NCBI GenBank assembly: GCA_900618425.1
Contig: UZAN01039923.1
Coordinates: 38,459 to 102,458 of the forward strand
DNA from: Echinostoma caproni
Taxonomy: Eukaryota; Platyhelminthes; Trematoda; Plagiorchiida; Echinostomatidae
DNA: 64,000 bases
Reading direction: 5' to 3'
Numbering within the stretch: position 1 is the first letter of the stretch; every line of letters begins with the position of its first letter. This document shows positions 13,850-25,709 of this stretch, in pieces. The notes under the pieces are model-generated. The model saw only the letters and a program-made list of their open reading frames with translations. It made no database searches and had not been told where the DNA came from. The position numbers and the translations under genes were made by a program.

Positions 13850-14557
13850 AATGTCACATTTAAAAGATTCTAAACTTAAAGCTTGTGCTCAACAGCCTCA
13901 TTTGTCTTTGACAATAGCATATTTTGCAAGACAGCGCCCCACTATTCAAAGGATGCAAGAAAATCTGCTTCAAGAGTTGCCAGTGGTCATGCGTTCCCGA
14001 GGAGTCGACCCAATATTCGGTCATTATTTGCTTCTGAACCCAGAAAGAAGCAAATCAGTTTGGTTTTCGAAAAATATCTTTCAACCTACCGCAGTTTTCA
14101 GATTTCATCAAATCCGGATTCGGAAGTTTCGAGTGCATGTGATTTTATTGCTTTGTAACGAGAAATGAAGTGGTTGTTCACGCTTCTATTCTCCTCACTC
14201 TTACAAGCTCCGTGAACACGAGAAAATGTATTTAATCACACCGGAAAGTGTGCACACCGAGTCTCATTTTCCTGTGGACAACCAAGTGGTTTCTTCACTT
14301 TTAACTTTTCCTCGTCAGAAGGATACTGAGCCAGAAAGCATGCGAGAAATGATTTCATTTTAATGTAGAATATGCAAAGATATGGATTCGGGCCGAGTTC
14401 CTTTGTTTTTCAAAAATGAAATCGTACAAAACTGTCCATTTGCCCTTAGCTTTCCGCAATCCGAGTTAAAGCATATGGAACAATCCAGTTGGCAGCCCCT
14501 TGCGCTATTTTCGTTTGATCATGTCATCAGGTCCGGTCGAGTCCCGAAAATTGAATG
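13850..14557 (+). pseudogene. Frameshifted coding-like tract, product unknown
   Basis: Two overlapping plus-strand frames are open from 13851 to 14168; the one from about 13880 gives a Ser/Arg-rich sequence including SLFASEPRKKQISLVFEKYL. A third frame from about 14211 reads MYLITPESVHTESHFPV, TFPRQKDTEPESMREMISF, a TAA, then CRICKDMDSGRVPLFFKN, PFALSFPQSELKHMEQ and FDHVIRSGRVPKIE before a stop. The composition is more protein-like than the surrounding AT-rich DNA, and no frame covers the whole region, which suggests a decayed gene or transposon piece. I recognise no domain. Confidence 0.3.
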
Positions 14558-14716
14558 ATCGCGCTTCTGTGCTGCTCAAGAATAGAGTGTTCAATCGAGC
14601 TGATTAGATTGAATGAATTACACAGAAAGTTTAAATTTCACAAATAATTCATTACATCATTATAGGCGATATTTAAGTGTCCCTGCATAGTATTTCTCCC
14701 ATTATTCCACCCTAGA

Positions 14717-14733
14717 ATTATATATATATATAT
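14717..14733. repeat. (AT)n microsatellite
   Basis: A run of alternating AT about 17 nt long. Similar short runs lie at 13715-13740 and 26440-26459. Confidence 0.8.
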
Positions 14734-14984
14734 GTAAGTATATTCAACCTCTGAAAGCCAGAATTAGAATAATAGGATAAGCATCGTGTTCAAGGGTTTG
14801 TGCTGAAATTAATGGTGCGATTAAACAAATGAACATTACACACGAAGATCAAATCAAAAAATGCAAAAAGCAACCATCAGGGTTGACCGTGACACTGCTA
14901 GTCTCATCCACTGTTTTAACGATTCCTTGTTCAATTTGTTCTTTGGCATATTCATGTCTTATGGTAAAATTTGGTAAATGCTCA

Positions 14985-15074
14985 GTAGTCCCGATGGGAT
15001 TCGAACCCACGCATCGGCGCCGCCTACGTTCTTATAGACCGTACGCTCTACCAGTTGAACGACGCGGCCACAGC
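14985..15074 (-). mobile_element. tRNA-headed SINE-like unit (family B)
   Basis: The minus strand reads GGCCGCGTCGTTCAACTGGT then AGAGC (D-arm/A-box), a TACG...CGTA anticodon-like stem and a T-arm TGGGTTCGAATCCCA (perfect B-box). The 5' GGCCGCG has no complementary 3' partner, so no acceptor stem forms. That points to a tRNA-derived repeat rather than a working tRNA gene. The element probably extends further toward 14900. Confidence 0.6.
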
Positions 15075-15085
15075 GATAGAACTGA

Positions 15086-18000
15086 TATTTTGATATGCGA
15101 ATAACTCATCCAAGGTACAGAGGCGTGTTTTATCCACCAGGTAGCGTGTAAGATAACTGCCGCGACAGATTTTTCGTTAGAGGTCACCGGAATACACCAA
15201 ATGGAATTATAAGGCGAGGATATTGGTTCAAAATTATTTATAGACAAGTTGAAGTCTGATGTTGTCAAGTAATCACTGTTTAGCTTATTCTCAAATGGAT
15301 AAATATCCGACCATCTGAGAACCGCGAATACCACGAGTGCCATGAGGTGAGATGTAATGATGTATTTATTTATTATTTATTTTGACCGAAATCTGGATCT
15401 GATTCACTTTAAAGAACACTAACGTTTTTCATTATGAGACAAACTGATACCTACCTCAGCGCTAGAATCCTAAGCACTTAGATGACTTTCAAACTTTCGC
15501 TACCTACAGTCTTCTCTGAACCTCTCTCCTCCCGATGCTAATAACTGATTTGAATACAAACTAAAGGAATGTTCTACCATCTTTGATTTGCGCCTCTCTC
15601 TCTCCAGAGGTCCGTTTATCTGTACTTACATTAACCAAATAGGTCTGCTTTGCATACTTTTCTTTGACTACTATATTGTGTGGCCAAATATTTAGTTGGT
15701 TTGAAAAAAAGTTCGCTCTTTATTTTTGAATTATTTGTCCACCAATGAGTTCTTTATCCGATACCGTTTTATTCAGAATCTACATTCCGTTGGAACTCTG
15801 GATGACTCCTTTTGTTCGAAAAAAGTACATGGAATAATGCTGAATGGATCAGTTTTGAAAAAGTTCGATAATAAACTGGAAGTCTTTTCGGGAGCTTTGT
15901 TATCATCAGTTTTCAAATTCCATCAATGATCATCCCCGAGGCATGATCACCAGACACGTTCAATGCATTAAAATATATGATTTGATGTAAGCCTATCTAT
16001 AATCCAACTAGAGCGATGTTATTTTCAGACGATTTATTAATAATGGTTACACTTCAGGTTTAGTGTTATCTGCACTTGAAAATTGAATGTTTTTGAGAAG
16101 TTTGGCTCAGTGTTTGGCAATCCGGGACCCGTTAAAACCGTCCATCCGGTACACATAGCACTGAGTTACCCGGAAATCAGTATAGACAACGTGCTACGGT
16201 AAGTTATTCATTTGAGAATCTGTGTTGGTTTACTAGGTCATCTCTTCTTTCTCTCTACAGGCTGAGATCTTTCGATGTGCGACACTGAAGCATCTTTTAA
16301 AGTTTTGCATCGGTCGCGAGCACACAATGAGTTCTATTGTTTTTTTATAAAACCCACAAGCGTTTCACGCATTGGCTGAGTAAAAGATAATTTGTTTCAG
16401 GGCCAAAATATGTCATTTTGCAAGAATTATAGCGTTGTGAGGATCTATTCACATTTTTACGAAGTAGTTATGCAGACTGAAGCCGCCTGGAGATTAGCTC
16501 ATCTGATATCATCGAGAGGCACTTGCCCTTTTGCTCTTTTTACATTATAACTATCACACTTAAGTGCTAGAGCCATACATTCCGGTGCACACGAAGAGAC
16601 AGCTTAAATATCTATACCATCCATTCAGATGCATGATGTGTAAGTGCATGATTAGGAAGCACGAATATAATGTTTGATTATTCATTTCTTCATTTTAACT
16701 CAAACAGTCATTGCACAATACGATGCTGGTTTCCATTGTAAAATGTTGCGGTCCGGTTACGTCTCATTTAGGGAAAAAACAATTAGTTGCTATACATGTA
16801 CATACAAATGGAAATAATGTGAATCAATTGATGTTGAAAGCCCAAGACCATAAACTATTTGTTCGAGGATCAGCAGATAAGTACACCTAATGAGCAACAA
16901 GAAATGCTTCCCGATCATTCTGATATAAATTGTTTTGATAAAAAGCGGTTTTACAATCAATTTCTAACTTTTGCCTGAGTCTCCCTACTCTATTGTATCC
17001 GTAATTTATGACTGTTTGTCACAACTGGATAGTAAGTAGCTCCGTTCAACTTAATTTTGCTAGCTCTAATCAAATGTTTGTTTATTCAACCCGTGTCATT
17101 TGACTAATAAACCCAACTTTACTCAGCAAACCATATGCTTGGAAAAGCCCAGCATTCACCAAATAGACTCCTATTCTGACATTTAAGGAGAAGGTTTTTC
17201 GTCCGTTCATCAAAATATCATATAGGTTAGCTCTAGTTCAATTTATCCTGTTTCATCGGTATTGACACCGTTTTTCTCCAAATACTGGTATCTTCAGCTG
17301 TAACTCATAAAAGTATGTTTCTTTCATTACCACACAAATATCATCCGTCAAACGACAAACCAACTCCTCGAAAGTATACCACGATATGCTAATTCGGGAT
17401 TACTTAATTAGTTTTGCATTAATTTAGAATATTGGAGACTGTTAAATATAGCTTGAGCATTTGGAGCAACAGAACGGCAATGGGTTTACTTAACTGCTTT
17501 CTGCCATTCTCGGCACTTGTGATTACCGGGTCATTCCGGTTCAGCATTTAATTAGATAGTGGGATATTATGATTTTCTTTTCAAGGAAGCTAACACTAAC
17601 TAGCAATACACGGAAAATGAAAGACAAACATGGAATTTACGTCGATTGAGTCATCTAGTTTTGGTCAAGTTGTAATAGTTCGCTTCATAGAAACGACGGT
17701 CGAAACATCAAGGCTCCGTTCTCAGCCACTGCTTGTCATCTGATGACAAAGCACCTAAGCACAGCCTTTCGGACTGTCTACAAGTCACGCATAGAAGATT
17801 TCCAAGGTTTGCTGAAATGATTGCTATTATTCGATGAAGCCCCCACCTTGTGTCAACAAAAAGAACTTTGTTAGTCTGTCCTTAGCCTGGTAACATGGTC
17901 TTTTTACCCCTCCCTTCATTGTATGTTTTATCTGATTTATGGTATTTTGCCTTGCTTTGTTGCCATTCTAAAGCACTATATAGAGGTCCTATTTCTTGCC

Positions 18001-19268
18001 GCATGCATCATGTTGAGATACAGCGAAATCGTACTGGACATATAAATCGTGCAGTGTTGCAGTATGGTCTTTTCTTTTGAAATTTATCTATGGAAAAGCT
18101 TGCTTCAGTAATGTTATTAGCTATTGGCGTGAACGACAGTGGTATCCGGTTGGATGTGACCGCAGCAAACCTCCTGCTACGTATTATGTGAGGATCAACA
18201 TTATTGAACGTTTTACAGTGAGGTTCTTATTGGGAAGCATTCATGGAATTGAGCTGTCAGAATCCCGTCGACCGTCTTTCCCGTGTAGATTCACCAATTT
18301 GGCGCGCTTGAGGAAGCGTTATAAGCCACCAACATGAAAAATGATGCACGATCCATCTAGCCTCGTTAGTTTTCATTCATTTTGCAAGCAACCAACTTCC
18401 CTTCGCAACATACTGAATCTGAAATAATGTAGATTATAGTAACAGCCGCTTTATTTGATTATGAGTTTATCAGGAACTTTGGAAAACTGACAGTTCATTT
18501 TGAAAAAATGCCACAAATTCGAATGGACGTTTTCAAAGTCGGAACTCACGCAGTACGATTGATTGCAGCTACTTACGTATAACCACTGATCACTTTCAGG
18601 GAGAATCCCAGCACAGTATCAACTCCCTGTATCAAACATCAAACGACATTAGCTCCCTCTCATCAGATGGCAATTGTCTGGTGATTGTGTTTATCAACAT
18701 TGCAAACATTGAGCAACCCGTTCTTCATTCTTGGATGATAAATCTATTCCACGGAATTAGAAGTACGCTGTGCTAGTTCGGTGACTGATGTATTCTTTCT
18801 AACCGGGCAAACCACAGCAAGAGGAGCATATGGAGTAACTTGAGGCCCCATGGTTTACGATCTGATGGAAACACAGCCCTGTAGACTGCAAGCTGACACT
18901 TTTGAATTGAAAATTTCAGCTTCTTCTCTGAGCTTCATCGAACAAGTGTCTTTTATGAAAATTGTGCAATTCAAAACTACACACGCGTTTGATGGTAGTG
19001 TTAAAAACGTCCCTTTTTTCAACTCCCGGTAATATGATTAGCGAAGATATTTCAGTGGACAAATTCTCAGAATTAGAACTTATTGAAAAGTTGGAAACCA
19101 CATGCACATCTCTGTATATGTAATGAATAACTCGAGTAGCAGGAATAACAATATACTTCCAACAATATTTTTGAATATGAATGATTGTCACTTTCCCCTA
19201 GGTGAAGTGGTTTTCTGGTGTGCGCATATGGGGCAGGGCAGAGATGAAATTCTTGAGACAGATGAACT
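15086..19268. other. No recognisable feature
   Basis: About 4.2 kb of AT-rich DNA with frames below 90 codons and no repeat shared with the rest of the window that I could see. Confidence 0.6.
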
Positions 19269-19280
19269 TTATGGGAGGAA

Positions 19281-19472
19281 ATACATTTTAGGGACAGCTG
19301 TAAATGGATACGTATCGGTTCCTGAAGTAATTCTGTTCGGTTTATCTCTCCAACCTGTCCTATTCCAGGCTTCCTTTATAAATCTATCTTTATATAAACC
19401 GGATATTTCACCCTTTTCAGCTACTTGGACCTTGATACCGACAACCGGCGCAGAATTATCGATATAGTCGAT
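19281..19472 (-). CDS. Possible exon or gene remnant, product unknown
   Basis: After a plausible acceptor (GCATATCCCAG) the minus strand is open to a TAA near 19269. It encodes AIDYIDNSAPVVGIKVQVAE, EISGLYKDRFIKEAWNRTGW and TDTYPFTAVPKMYFLP. The sequence looks protein-like (mixed charge, Trp, N-glycosylation motif NRT) but matches nothing I know, and I see no downstream donor. It could be a last exon or chance. Confidence 0.2.
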
Positions 19473-19502
19473 CGCCTGGGATATGCACCTGGATACACAC
19501 AT

Positions 19503-21989
19503 GGACTTCTAACATTCACTAGACTTCCTTTGCCACCATCTTCTGTGACTCCTTTCGTTTAGCTCACAGACTCCCCTACCTATGCAAATTTCATTCTAAC
19601 CAACACAGAACTAATCATCTCAGCAACGGTTCCGTTCATCCGGTTGAATGATGAACTGATTTTTTTCAATTCACCTGTTCGCTGATCTCGTCAATTTGTT
19701 TGCAAGCGTTTCATCACCAGTCGAGGTGAGTTTGGTCAACCAAATTACGCGGACCGATTTTCGATACTTTCTCAAAGAACGACTGACTGTTTGTTTTAGG
19801 GTTTTGCTTCTATGTGTCAACTTCATTTTGATTTTATTTTGAAGTCAACATAAAACTACCTCTATTCACCCTCATAAATGGATTTTAATCAAAATGCTAA
19901 TCGGTATCACTATTACTGAGCACGTGAATATGCCATGATATTGATGGTTTCCTGTAAATAATGATAATTAACATGGGGTGGATCGTCCGACTAAAAAAAC
20001 TGAAATTGTTGTAAAAAGGATATTTCGAAACTTGTGAATATAACTACTGTTTCTGAATTGGTAATCAGAGAACTGTTAGCAGAAGGAATTCATACTTTCG
20101 CAAATGGTTGGTTGGATTCCTTACGGGTTAAGTTAGGATAGGTCTGGGCCTGGTACCGGGGCAGTCAATATTTACGCGTGTGTGAATAAGCAAAACAAAC
20201 CCGAAGTTGTTGTACAGCAGATGGGTCGAGTCAGATAGGACACATTCGTATACCTCGTGACACAAGAAAATGTGTTCTCAGATATCTAGTAACTTACCGT
20301 AGGACTGAGTCTACCAACGACAAGCAAAGCAACTGTGATAGTCCAATGCAGAATGACAAAATGTAAATTGTTCCAAGGCCTGCAGAGGTACCGAGGGACG
20401 GAATCAAGTAAAGACAGCATCAAGCAAAACGCAGAAAATGTTTGAGTATCTAATATAGAATTTGAAGTAATCTCCGGTGTAAGTCTAGAACAAGCGACAA
20501 AATCCGTTCATTCACGGATTAGGTAGTGACTATCAATAATACACATTATGCCATGGGAAGATTGATGATTGGTTGATTTTCTGGGAGTACTGTAGATATT
20601 TATTTTAAAAAGAAAATAATGCAAAGAAGTGGCTTACTAGTGAAGATAAGTGTCATTATTTGGTCAATGAAAAGATTGTTACTCCACTGAGATGCAGTCA
20701 GAGACCAATGATAGAACTTAAAATCAAAGATTACTATCTTGTGGGGACTGCACACTTTGTGAGATTTGGTCGCGATTGCCACACCAGAGGAGAATTAAGT
20801 TGAACTTCATTTAAATCTTTATGAAGGAAAAAACAAAAAAGGAGAGGGGAACTATCAAACAATTGACAAAGAATAGAAAACACGTGAATACATCAGTTTC
20901 GGTGAAAGTAAACGGAATTCTGTTTTAGAAATAGTCCCAAATCAATCACATCAAACAACATGACTATTGGGAGTAGTCCATTATCACAACTACTTTGAGA
21001 ATAGTAATCAAGAAAACATATTACGAAATGCTCCTCATCGGGGTCGAATGAGAATAGAACAAAATTTTTGAGATATGCAAAGACCTGTTCGTGTATGCGT
21101 GTTTAAGAATAGTTTCAATCACATTTTGAAGAGTTTTGGTAAAGCGAAAACGACACTAGTATCAAGCAGTTGACAACTATGTGAACGTTGATGCCAGCGT
21201 CCAGAAGAGCTTTTCGAAAACAGTGAGTTGGCGTTCGTCTGGAGTTAAGCTGATTAGAAGTCAACAAGGTAGCATTTACAGTATGTAGGAGACAGTAATG
21301 GTGGCACGGTGTTGAGGACTTCAGTGAATCTGTCAAATTACATTCAAGAAACGGTAATACCATTTATGTGGCACCACAATTGCTGTTAAGAAAAGAAGTT
21401 TGAACTTTAGGTGCGAATATTTATGTTTTCGTCGTTAGTGCCCTAGTTGACGAAATTCCCCTTCTGAACAAATGCATGATATCCCATGATTAGGCGTATG
21501 TTGGGACCCAGAATCGAGTAGAGGACGATCGGGAACAGAGGGCGGACGGGAAATTCCGTTTAGGGGTGGTAACTGTGACAGAATCAAGCGTTTTCTCGCC
21601 CGGATTGTGAAACAGAATACTGAAGAAACTGTGCATCGTAACGGGATAGTTTTCACTGACTATGCATGCGTATGTCTGTGCGGATTTGTTATAACGCTCA
21701 AACGTTCTATTAGTTTTAACAAACATGCCATTGTATACTAAGATTATGTTTGAAAGTTTGACTTATCAGGTTTGGCAGTTATGTAGTCTTTCCTTACTTT
21801 GCTATTGAAGTTATCCAACCGGGAACTGATGAAGTAATCTGTTGAACAAAGAATGCAATATTGTAGGCAAGCACGGTTTAATTTCGGAATCTTTTCGCTG
21901 CATCTCGGCTGGTGTGTATTGCAGAATGAAAAATAGTTTATATATCAGAGGTGTTGATAACCTAACCTGGTATCAATTCACTCTTCCGC
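19503..21989. other. No recognisable feature
   Basis: Short frames on both strands without motifs. Confidence 0.6.
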
Positions 21990-22110
21990 TTACCAGGGCA
22001 GTACCAGACTGGCACTGCCTGGTACTAGCCTCCGTCCGTTGACACAGCAGGGGCTGTCGGCGCTTGATTGCTGTGGTCTGCAGCCGTTCATTCGAGGTTA
22101 TGTAAACAGC
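21990..22110. repeat. Unnamed dispersed repeat, copy 1
   Basis: It shares ACCAGGGCA.(C/T)ACCAG, GACACAGCAG.G.CT, CGCT..ATTG/GACTG and a closing GAGGTT(A/G)TGTAAACA with 23585-23715, in the same order. It also contains a small internal palindrome (TACCAGGGCAGTACCAG facing CTGGCACTGCCTGGTA). The family is unknown to me. Confidence 0.45.
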
Positions 22111-23584
22111 TTAGATTATCAACACCTGTGCTATCTAAACTATTTTGTATTCTGCAGTAAGCACCAGCTGAAATGCAGCAAGCTAATTCTAAGAATTAAA
22201 TCGTGCTCACTTGCAGTGTTGTGTTCTTTGTCCAAGTTTATTTCGCGAAATGACAGCTTTACTTTATCTGTTGAAGTGTTTTGCCTCTGGAATGCATTGC
22301 GAGTAATTCTTCATTCAGCTGACCGGCATCTGTTGTTTCTAAGACCATTATGTCATAGATCTTAAGATTTAGCATAATTGGAACGCATGGGCTGCAATTT
22401 GCCGCTGAGGGCGCAACACTGTAACTTAAGTGAAAACTCATGTCTTTGACACTAACATACTTACTGAGATACTGTCAAATATGAAATATTCACCATTGTC
22501 TGTGCCTGAACGATAGTGGACTCAGGCATGTGTTTTCGTTCAACCGAATAGTCGATAACCGTAAAATCCACGCTATCAGTTATGGACAAACGGCAATTGC
22601 AGATTTCATCGCTCATCTATTTTCTTTCCGGAAATTGTTTTACAAGTTTTGATTTGACCATTTATGAACTGCACAAAACAAGACCCCGTACAACTTGTTC
22701 CATTCCATTTGGCTAATGGATTAGAAGACAGTGCTCATTCATGAGGAAACAGCCTGTGTTGTCCTGAAACCTTTCTGGGGCATGCCCAGATAAGCTCCTT
22801 TTCGTATGTCCGTACGGTACACTAAGCAGGTCGCGTAGGACAATGAACTGAACATAACTGGCAAATGTGCTCCTTCTCCTTCAAAGTCCTTAAAGAGGTC
22901 AAATGAAAGAGCCGTTAAACAACGAGGGGAGCACGTGCGTACGGGTGTTTGTCGTGATAGGATTTATTCAATGTGGATTGGTTAGTTGGCCAATGAAAAA
23001 AAGCTGGCCCGTAGAACGGGGGTGTTTTGCACACTGGGTAACTGTACTGGACAATGGGAGATGCTTCAGTGAAAGGGAGAAACTCACTCTCTGCTTACTT
23101 GTCAGCATGGAACAAACAATTATTATATTAGTACGTAAAGAACCGCATTGCCCAAATGCAAACTGTGCAACCGAAGCAATCGACTGAAAGAATATGGGTT
23201 GCTTAGATCGAAAAAAGCTGATGAACTAACAACTAACTAAACAAAAATAATCAACGAATGAATATAAAAATTATGGCTGTACAAAATTATGTGTTGTACA
23301 ACATATATAGTCAAACCTCAAGAGTTTTACACGACTATGGAGATACACTAATACTGAAGCCATAACTTCACAACTCAAAGATTACTGTCCCGGGAACCGG
23401 TAAATTAAACCTCACCATCAACGAAGGTAAACGTGAACAAACAATACAACAATGCCAGTGTGCGCGGTTTAATTCTGGAATAATTTCTTTTCATCTGATC
23501 AGGTGTTCACTTCTGAAGACAAAATCGTCTAAAAGTCACAGGTGATGATAAACCTAAAAAGAACCGGGTCACACTGCCACTTAC

Positions 23585-23715
23585 GCGGTCACCAGGGCAA
23601 CACCAGAGTCGTGTAGACCTCCTTCTGATGACACAGCAGAGACTTTCTGCGCTGGATGACTGGATAGCCTATGTAAATCATACCAGATGTTAATTAGAGG
23701 TTGTGTAAACAATGA
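23585..23715. repeat. Unnamed dispersed repeat, copy 2
   Basis: This is the diverged partner of 21990-22110, same orientation: TCACCAGGGCAACACCAGAG, ATGACACAGCAGAGACT and TTAGAGGTTGTGTAAACA in the same order. The two lie 1.6 kb apart. Confidence 0.45.
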
Positions 23716-24119
23716 ATAAAATGAAGTCCCGTAGTGTGTTTGGTGCTCGGGTCTGCAGCAGATGGCGAGCAATGGACGACGCAGGTATCCTGTTCTACTG
23801 GTTTGAGGGACTGATTGTTTGTGTAGCACTGAGTCTCGTCCGCTTGCTTTCGACCCATGCTGGTATGTGTTCGATCACCGGAGTATCCAATTATGTCTCT
23901 CACCCATACTGAAATGCATAGATTACGTGCGATTTGGGGAACAGAAATGGTAGTGGTTTCACCAAAAGCTTCGACATCTGAGTTGTGGTGTGGTTCTTAT
24001 CACTATCATTGCTACATGCTTCGGTTAGATTTTAATAATGGGTAGCTCGTGAGCTTCAGAGCTTCCATGATCCGAATTATCTCACTTCTCCTAGTCGTAT
24101 CCCAAAAGGTAAAGATAAG

Positions 24120-24415
24120 GACTCTTTTATATTGGATTGGAGTAAAACTCCAGTCCACTTTGGTGTTCAATGGACCGATCTAGAAATCGTTCCGTTCGGT
24201 CTTCGAACAATAAGAATATCCAGAAATCGCAATGCGTCATCTTGGCTGATTTCTTTAGTTAGCTGTATGTCCTTGTGAAGTAAATTCGATTCATCTAACA
24301 GCCCCTCAATCTCCCTAGCACCTGGGGTGATTATCAAAATCTCATCGACGCAACTCTTGTATAGAAAAATGCCGTTCATTGTTCTACTGGCTTTGGTTTC
24401 CAAGTAAGTATACAA
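24120..24415 (-). mobile_element. Penelope-like element fragment: C-terminal part of the reverse transcriptase
   Basis: On the minus strand, 24415-24167 is open and reads FLYKSCVDEILIITPGAREI, then LLHKDIQLT and LRFLDILIVRRPNGTISRSV. It continues past 24167 as a degraded RKPTWTG-like segment. This is the stretch after the catalytic box (family RYVDDILII; here SCVDEILII, so the second catalytic Asp is Glu), followed by the LPFLD...R.P.G...TSVYRKPTWTG block of Penelope RTs. Upstream (to about 24684) the frame is broken and I cannot align it with confidence. It lies tail-out from the LINE at 24780. Confidence 0.75.
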
Positions 24416-24779
24416 ACTACCGTTCTATGCAAATTGTGCACATATGTAGAGTATAGTATACAATCCTTGCTTGCAATCGATTGCTTCTCATAGTTGCTTG
24501 CAGGACAGTCATCCTGCTGCAAACTGATGATAACCGAGCGAAAAGGTATTAAAGAAGCACTAGTTTTGCTCCGATTCTCAAATCTCAAGCTTAAAGTTAG
24601 TGTTTCTATCAAATGCAAATGAACGTCTGTTGAAGATTTGCAGAATAACAGAGTTCGGAAAATGGGCACTGCCGTAGGCTTCACCGAGTGTTTCAGGTCG
24701 TTCGGATGGCATACCTCTAATGCTCGTTGGTGAAGAGGGCTGACTGATGTAATTAGTTACTTCACTCATCGGACGCAAT

Positions 24780-25670
24780 ACAGTTTCTGTAACGGTAAAT
24801 ATTCCTCCGTGCTAGAAGTTAACTCTGGAGTTTATCAGGCTGCAATTTTGTCTCCATTTCTTTTTTCACTGTATTTTAAGGACCTTCACATCCCTCCCTA
24901 CTTTATCGCCTGCAAGTATGCTGATGACGTAGTGGTTGGCTGTCTCTTAACTGTTCCCGATTGTTTCTCTCAAATTAAAGTTTGTCTCAATAACATTTTT
25001 GGTTGATCGACTCTCCGATCTTTATTGCTAAATGTAGATAAATGTGTGGATGTTTCTTCTAGCCTTAAAACAACCATGCCTTATCAAACCCATTTGAATA
25101 ATCAGCCTGAACTTTCTGTTAATGGTAATACCATCCCCAAAGCTAACCCTGTGAAATATCTTAGAGTTACTTTGTCACACAACTTTTCTTGGTCCAAACA
25201 TGTTGAAATCATTTGTATTCGGGTTCGTAAGCTATCATTCTACGCCTTTAGGCTTGAAAAGCTCGACATTCTCCCAAATGTCATTCTCAAATTTGTGACT
25301 GCTTGCATTCTTCCACATTGGTTGTACTGTTCCCCCTTACATTTTCCTGGTCTGAAGGAGTAAGACTTTATTCTTTTTTCCAGATCTCTTAAAATTCTTT
25401 CTCGTTGCAGCGGCATTTCAAAGACCGTTTTGGTTGACTTTATTGTGAGCGAGCATTTTGACTCAGCCATATTTTGTCCAACGAAGAACACTGCCTGCAC
25501 TCCCATCTCAACAAATCGGTCTCTCATCCGATCACCAGTTCCCAATTTCGGATTCTTTATGCACGCACCACCACACATAAAAGCAGCATGATCCCTTATT
25601 TTGCTCTCATCTTGATCAAACGAGCAAATACTATTGCTAACTTGACCAAACATCTCTCACATTAGGATTT
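24780..25670 (+). mobile_element. Non-LTR retrotransposon (CR1/jockey-like LINE), 3' half of the reverse transcriptase, degenerate
   Basis: The frame from about 24790 reads GVYQAAILSPFLFSLYFKDL (family GV(P)QGSVLSPLLF), then the catalytic box KYADDVVVGC (about 24915), a TGA where related elements have Trp (25004), LLNVDKCVDV, and VKYLRVTLSHNFSWSKHV (family YLGV.....WS.H). The thumb region ACILPHWLYCSPLHFPGL leads to TAA at 25361-25363. The frame continues to about 25470 (ILSRCSGISKTVLVDFIVSE) and then shifts; the C-terminus is in the next frame (SNEEHCLHSHLN ... PYFALILIKRANTIANL, 25474-25665). The copy is 5'-truncated, lacking the endonuclease and RT palm start, and is dead. Confidence 0.88.
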
Positions 25671-25709
25671 TACCTAAATCCGTTTGTTTGTCATTTGGTA
25701 AATGTATAT

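Noticed and set aside
14985..15074. A working tRNA gene on the minus strand
   Set aside because: The D-arm and T-arm are excellent, but the 5' GGCCGCG has no complementary 3' partner, so no acceptor stem forms; treated as a tRNA-derived repeat.
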